Shown here in pieces: positions 61,351 through 64,000 of a stretch of 64,000 nucleotides of DNA. The position numbers were made by a program, and so were the translations under genes. Position 1 is the first letter of the stretch, and every line of letters starts with the position of its first letter. The DNA is from JARFUG01 sp050485365 (lineage in GTDB: Bacteria > Desulfobacterota > Desulfuromonadia > Desulfuromonadales > JACZKF01): contig JBJHBH010000003.1 of the NCBI GenBank assembly GCA_050485365.1, positions 1-64,000 of the forward strand, in the 5' to 3' direction. A model generated the notes under the pieces. The model did not search any database. It saw nothing but the letters and a program-made list of their open reading frames with translations, and had not been told where the DNA came from.

Positions 61351-62430
61351 CTAACAGGATCGGCGATCGCGGAAGAGGGCGCCGGTAGGGGTGCCGAAGA
61401 AGAGGGAGAGGGGGATCTCCTCCTGCTTGACGAATCCGCTTGCGGCGAGCTCCCGCCTCGCGACAAGCTCGAGGACGGCGCAGACCGCCCCGGCGGTCGT
61501 CCACGAGATGGCGCGCCACCTCTGCCCCGCGATCATCTGCGGATAGTACCCGCGCACGAACTCCTCCCGGCGCAGGCTGCCGTCCCTTTGCCCCTCGACG
61601 GCGGCGTGCACGTAGACCACATCGTCGTTCACGGGGGGCTTGGCGTTGACGAGAATCTCGCCGGCGCGCTCCCGCTCGTTCTTCATCAGCAGCTCTTCGA
61701 AGAAAAAGCGCATGAGCTTGCAGTGACCCGGATAGCGGATCGTCTTGTAGTTGAGGGTGTCGACCTTCCCCTCGTAGGTGTCGCACATGGTGCCGAGGCC
61801 GCCCGAGGTGGTGAAGGCCTCCAACTGGTGCCCGTAGATGACGATCGTCTCCAGCCCCTCCATCGGGGGGACCCGCGCCCGTTTGCCGTCGGCGATCACC
61901 TCGCACGGATTCAAGTATTCGTTGACGACCCCTTCGGGGGACCAGTTGAAGGCGTAGCCGAGAAGACCGCGAGGGTGCTGGGGGAGGGCCCCGACGCGCA
62001 GCTCGATGCTGCGGATCGTGTCGAAGCGGGAGACGAGATCGGCGCCGACGATGGAGATGAACCCCGGCGCCAGGCCGCATTGGGGCGCCATCACCGCCGT
62101 GGCGCTGGGGGCGAGGGCCTTGATGGCGCGGGCGGTGGCGACGTCTTCGGTGAGATCGAAATAGTGGCGCCCCACCTGGTGGGCCGCGCGGGCGACGAGG
62201 AGATTGAGGTGATGGGGGAGGCAGCTCACCACCGCGTCGTGCGCGGCGACGGCGTCGAAGACCGTCTCCTCATCGGCGACGGACCCCTCGCGCACGGCGA
62301 AGGGGGTTTGCGCAGGGGGGTGCGCGTCGAGACCGGTCACTTCGTACCCCCCTTGGTGCAGGAGAGTCGCCACCAGCGAGCCGACCTTCCCCAGACCGAT
62401 CACCAGAACCGAATCGATGATCCTCGTCAT
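61351..62430 (-). CDS. Saccharopine-dehydrogenase-family protein
   Basis: A 359-residue NAD(P)-binding enzyme with VLVIGLGKVGSLVATLLHQGGYEV at the N-terminus (GXGXXG), SCLPHHLNLLVARAA and HYFDLTEDVATARAI. These are characteristic of the saccharopine dehydrogenase (glutamate-forming, LYS9-like) family, which splits saccharopine into glutamate and aminoadipate semialdehyde. This would supply the ALDH7 enzyme upstream at 48 kb. Start MTRIIDS at 62430 with GGAGGAGG upstream; an upstream reading frame is produced by the Y-shaped repeat and is not coding. The lysine-ketoglutarate reductase partner is not present. Confidence 0.85.
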   Translation of the reverse strand: MTRIIDSVLVIGLGKVGSLVATLLHQGGYEVTGLDAHPPAQTPFAVREGSVADEETVFDAVAAHDAVVSCLPHHLNLLVARAAHQVGRHYFDLTEDVATARAIKALAPSATAVMAPQCGLAPGFISIVGADLVSRFDTIRSIELRVGALPQHPRGLLGYAFNWSPEGVVNEYLNPCEVIADGKRARVPPMEGLETIVIYGHQLEAFTTSGGLGTMCDTYEGKVDTLNYKTIRYPGHCKLMRFFFEELLMKNERERAGEILVNAKPPVNDDVVYVHAAVEGQRDGSLRREEFVRGYYPQMIAGQRWRAISWTTAGAVCAVLELVARRELAASGFVKQEEIPLSLFFGTPTGALFRDRRSC

Positions 62431-62515
62431 GGGCACCTCCTCCCCCACGGGCAAAGCCCCCTCAAGGGGGCCGTTTTTCGAAAGAGACATGAAAGGAAGC
62501 GGTAACTGTTCGCCA

Positions 62516-62624
62516 AAGGGTCTCGGGGCGCCCACGCAGAGGGTGTCTGGCGCCCGGACGGCGCCAGTCAAGCCCCCAGGGATGGGTTCATGGCGTCCCT
62601 CGGAGTGGGCGGCCCGAGACCCTT
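62516..62624. repeat. Y-shaped intergenic repeat, subfamily B (copy 4)
   Basis: Outer stem AAGGGTCTCGGG/CCCGAGACCCTT with CTGGCGCC-CGGAC-GGCGCCAG and AGCCC/GGGTT hairpins, preceded by GGTAACTGTTCGCC. Same 109-bp length as copy 3. Confidence 0.8.
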
Positions 62625-62678
62625 CTCCACCTCTGGTGAATAACTACTGGAAACGAACCATTCGGATCTGAAGGGGCT

Positions 62679-63878
62679 TCAGATCCGCTCCAGCGCGAGG
62701 GAGATCCCTTGACCGACCCCGATGCACATGCTGCATAGCGCCCGCTTGCCGCCGGTGCGCTGGAGCTGATGGACGGCGGTGCTCACGAGGCGCGCGCCGC
62801 TCATCCCCAGCGGATGCCCGAGCGCGATGGCGCCCCCTTGGGGGTTGATGCGCGCATCGTCGTCGGCCAGGCCGAGCTCCCGCGTGCAGGCGAGGGCCTG
62901 GGCTGCGAAGGCTTCATTGAACTCAAGTATATCAAAATCCTTGAGCCCAAGACCGAGTCGGGAGAGGAGTTTGACCGTCGCCGGCACGGGGCCGATCCCC
63001 ATGATGCGCGGCGGGACCCCCGCCGTCGCCATCCCGAGGATGCGCGCCTTGGGAACGAGGCCGTAGCGCTTCACCCCCTCTTCTCCGGCGAGGAGTAGGG
63101 CCGCCGCGCCGTCGTTGACGCCGGAGGCGTTGCCGGCGGTGATCGTTCCGTCGGCGAACATCGCCTTGAGCTTGGCGAGCTGCGCCGCGGATGTGGCGCG
63201 GGGGTGCTCGTCCTTCTCGACGACGAGGGGCTCCCCTTTTCTCTGCGGGATCCGGACGGGGACGATCTCCTGCGCCAGTCGCCCGTCCGCCTGGGCGGCC
63301 GCCGCCTTCTCCTGACTCCACAGGGCGAAGCGGTCCTGGTCTTCGCGGCTGATGCCGAGCTCGCGGGCGAGGTTTTCGGCCGTCTCCGGCATCGAATCGG
63401 TGCCGCAGAGGGCGTGAAGCTTCGGGTTGACGAAGCGCCAGCCGATGGTCGTGTCGAAGATTTCGGCCGTGCGGGAGAAGGCGCTCTCGGCCTTCCCCAT
63501 GACGAAGGGGGCGCGCGACATGCTCTCGACCCCGCCGGCGATCAGCAGATCGGCTTCGCCCGCCTTGATCGCCTGGGCGCCGCTGCCGACGGCGTTGAGC
63601 CCGGAGCCGCACAGCCGGTTGACGGTGTTGCCGGGGACCTTCTCGGAGAGCCCGGCCAGCAGCAGCGCCATGCGGGCGACGTTGCGGTTGTCTTCCCCGG
63701 CCTGGTTGGCGCAGCCGAGAATCACCTCGTCCAGCGCCTGCCAGTCGACGCCGGGGTTGCGCTCCATCAAGGCCTTCAGGGGGATGGCCGCCAGATCGTC
63801 GGCGCGCACCGACGACAGGGTGCCGCCGTAGCGGCCGATGGGCGTGCGGATCGCGTCGCAGACAAATACATCCTTCAT
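62679..63878 (-). CDS. Thiolase, 3-oxoadipyl-CoA/acetyl-CoA acyltransferase (PcaF-like)
   Basis: A 399-residue thiolase with MKDVFVCDAIRTPIGRYGGT, the acyl-enzyme Cys in NRLCGSGLNAV, NEAFAAQ, GGAIALGHPLGMSGAR and CSMCIGVGQG with the second Cys. The N-terminus and the SSVRADDLAAIPLKALMERN segment resemble PcaF/PaaJ, which cleave 3-oxoadipyl-CoA to succinyl-CoA and acetyl-CoA. The enzyme would also serve acetoacetyl-CoA in fatty-acid or lysine breakdown. The second ATG, 63878, has GGAGG 7 nt upstream. Directly after the aminotransferase gene. Confidence 0.9.
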   Translation of the reverse strand: MKDVFVCDAIRTPIGRYGGTLSSVRADDLAAIPLKALMERNPGVDWQALDEVILGCANQAGEDNRNVARMALLLAGLSEKVPGNTVNRLCGSGLNAVGSGAQAIKAGEADLLIAGGVESMSRAPFVMGKAESAFSRTAEIFDTTIGWRFVNPKLHALCGTDSMPETAENLARELGISREDQDRFALWSQEKAAAAQADGRLAQEIVPVRIPQRKGEPLVVEKDEHPRATSAAQLAKLKAMFADGTITAGNASGVNDGAAALLLAGEEGVKRYGLVPKARILGMATAGVPPRIMGIGPVPATVKLLSRLGLGLKDFDILEFNEAFAAQALACTRELGLADDDARINPQGGAIALGHPLGMSGARLVSTAVHQLQRTGGKRALCSMCIGVGQGISLALERI

Positions 63879-63892
63879 CGTCATTCCTCCCT

Positions 63893-64000
63893 TCAGTACG
63901 CCTGGGTCTTGGCGCTCTGCTTGATTTTGCGGAATCCGCCCAGCATCGCCTCGGCGAGAGCGTCGATCTCCTTTTCGGTCATCGGTGTCGAGAGGGTCCC
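63893..64000 (-). CDS. C-terminus of an aminotransferase-like protein (partial)
   Basis: The last 35 codons (MTEKEIDALAEAMLGGFRKI, ending TQAY) of a gene entering from the right edge. The ending resembles class III PLP aminotransferases, whose last helix has the form T..DID...EAL. Only this stretch can be seen, so assignment is weak. It lies 14 bp upstream of the thiolase and is probably co-transcribed. An aminotransferase here would fit aminoadipate to 2-oxoadipate conversion. Confidence 0.45.
   Translation of the reverse strand, partial: GTLSTPMTEKEIDALAEAMLGGFRKIKQSAKTQAY

Noticed and set aside
61127..62080. N-terminal extension of the UspA protein
   Set aside because: Arises from antisense reading of the saccharopine gene; MFEKILIATDFS at 61126 is the standard UspA start.
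62431..62571. Upstream extension of the saccharopine-dehydrogenase protein
   Set aside because: The added residues come from the Y-shaped repeat and appear also in an unrelated frame at 49.7 kb; the ATG at 62430 has a strong Shine-Dalgarno.

Overview
The window looks like a chromosome segment from a GC-rich, marine or saline member of the Desulfuromonadales (Geobacter/Desulfuromonas relatives). The basis is the density of multiheme c-type cytochromes, a GEMM-type riboswitch in front of one of them, RnfB/RnfC, and a betaine/choline transporter of the BCCT type. This is inferred from gene content only. No rRNA, tRNA or CRISPR array was seen.

Layout. 0-6.3 kb: a secreted PRC-barrel-like fragment, a DegQ/HtrA protease, two DUF1566 proteins (one a repeat-rich lipoprotein), and a riboswitch-controlled heptaheme cytochrome. 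6.5-11.4 kb: an AT-richer two-gene unit with an STT3/PglB-type oligosaccharyltransferase and an OpgB-like phosphoglycerol transferase fused to a GDPD domain. 11.7-13.1 kb: a lone resB. 13.3-35.8 kb (all minus strand): a large extracellular-electron-transfer locus. Going downstream, it encodes a hexaheme Ig-repeat cytochrome, two tandem heptaheme cytochromes, a 714-codon outer-membrane barrel, three TolB/CsgG-like proteins, a parvulin chaperone, a 26-heme lipoprotein, a 16-heme cytochrome, an NHL propeller, a fourth heptaheme paralogue, a lipoprotein propeller, a 10-heme cytochrome, a second NHL protein and a 7-heme cytochrome. By hand count the window holds 93 candidate heme sites (89 CXXCH, three CX5CH, one CX4CH). 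The layout resembles omcS-type nanowire neighbourhoods of Geobacter: filament-type cytochromes plus a secretion and outer-membrane conduit apparatus.

36-46 kb: two HEPN/MNT toxin-antitoxin loci (one truncated), a glucose-1-dehydrogenase-like SDR, a BCCT transporter, a porin, an MscS channel and a P-type ATPase. 46-64 kb: an amino-acid catabolism region. It has a TPP enzyme, an ALDH7-type semialdehyde dehydrogenase, a frameshifted large NAD-glutamate dehydrogenase, rnfBC without rnfDGEA, an MFS carrier, a permease/FAD-oxidoreductase pair, a tandem UspA, a saccharopine-dehydrogenase-like protein, a PcaF-like thiolase and the end of an aminotransferase. Together these fit lysine breakdown through saccharopine, aminoadipate semialdehyde and 2-oxoadipate, although no lysine-ketoglutarate reductase is in the window.

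Three non-genic signals stand out. The first is a GEMM riboswitch whose P1 strand can pair with the Shine-Dalgarno, so it can be read as an ON switch. The second is a near-identical palindromic operator with a conserved flank upstream of three separate transcription units at 46.08, 59.78 and 61.25 kb. The third is a four-copy Y-shaped intergenic repeat in two subfamilies (103 and 109 bp) with compensatory changes in its outer stem.
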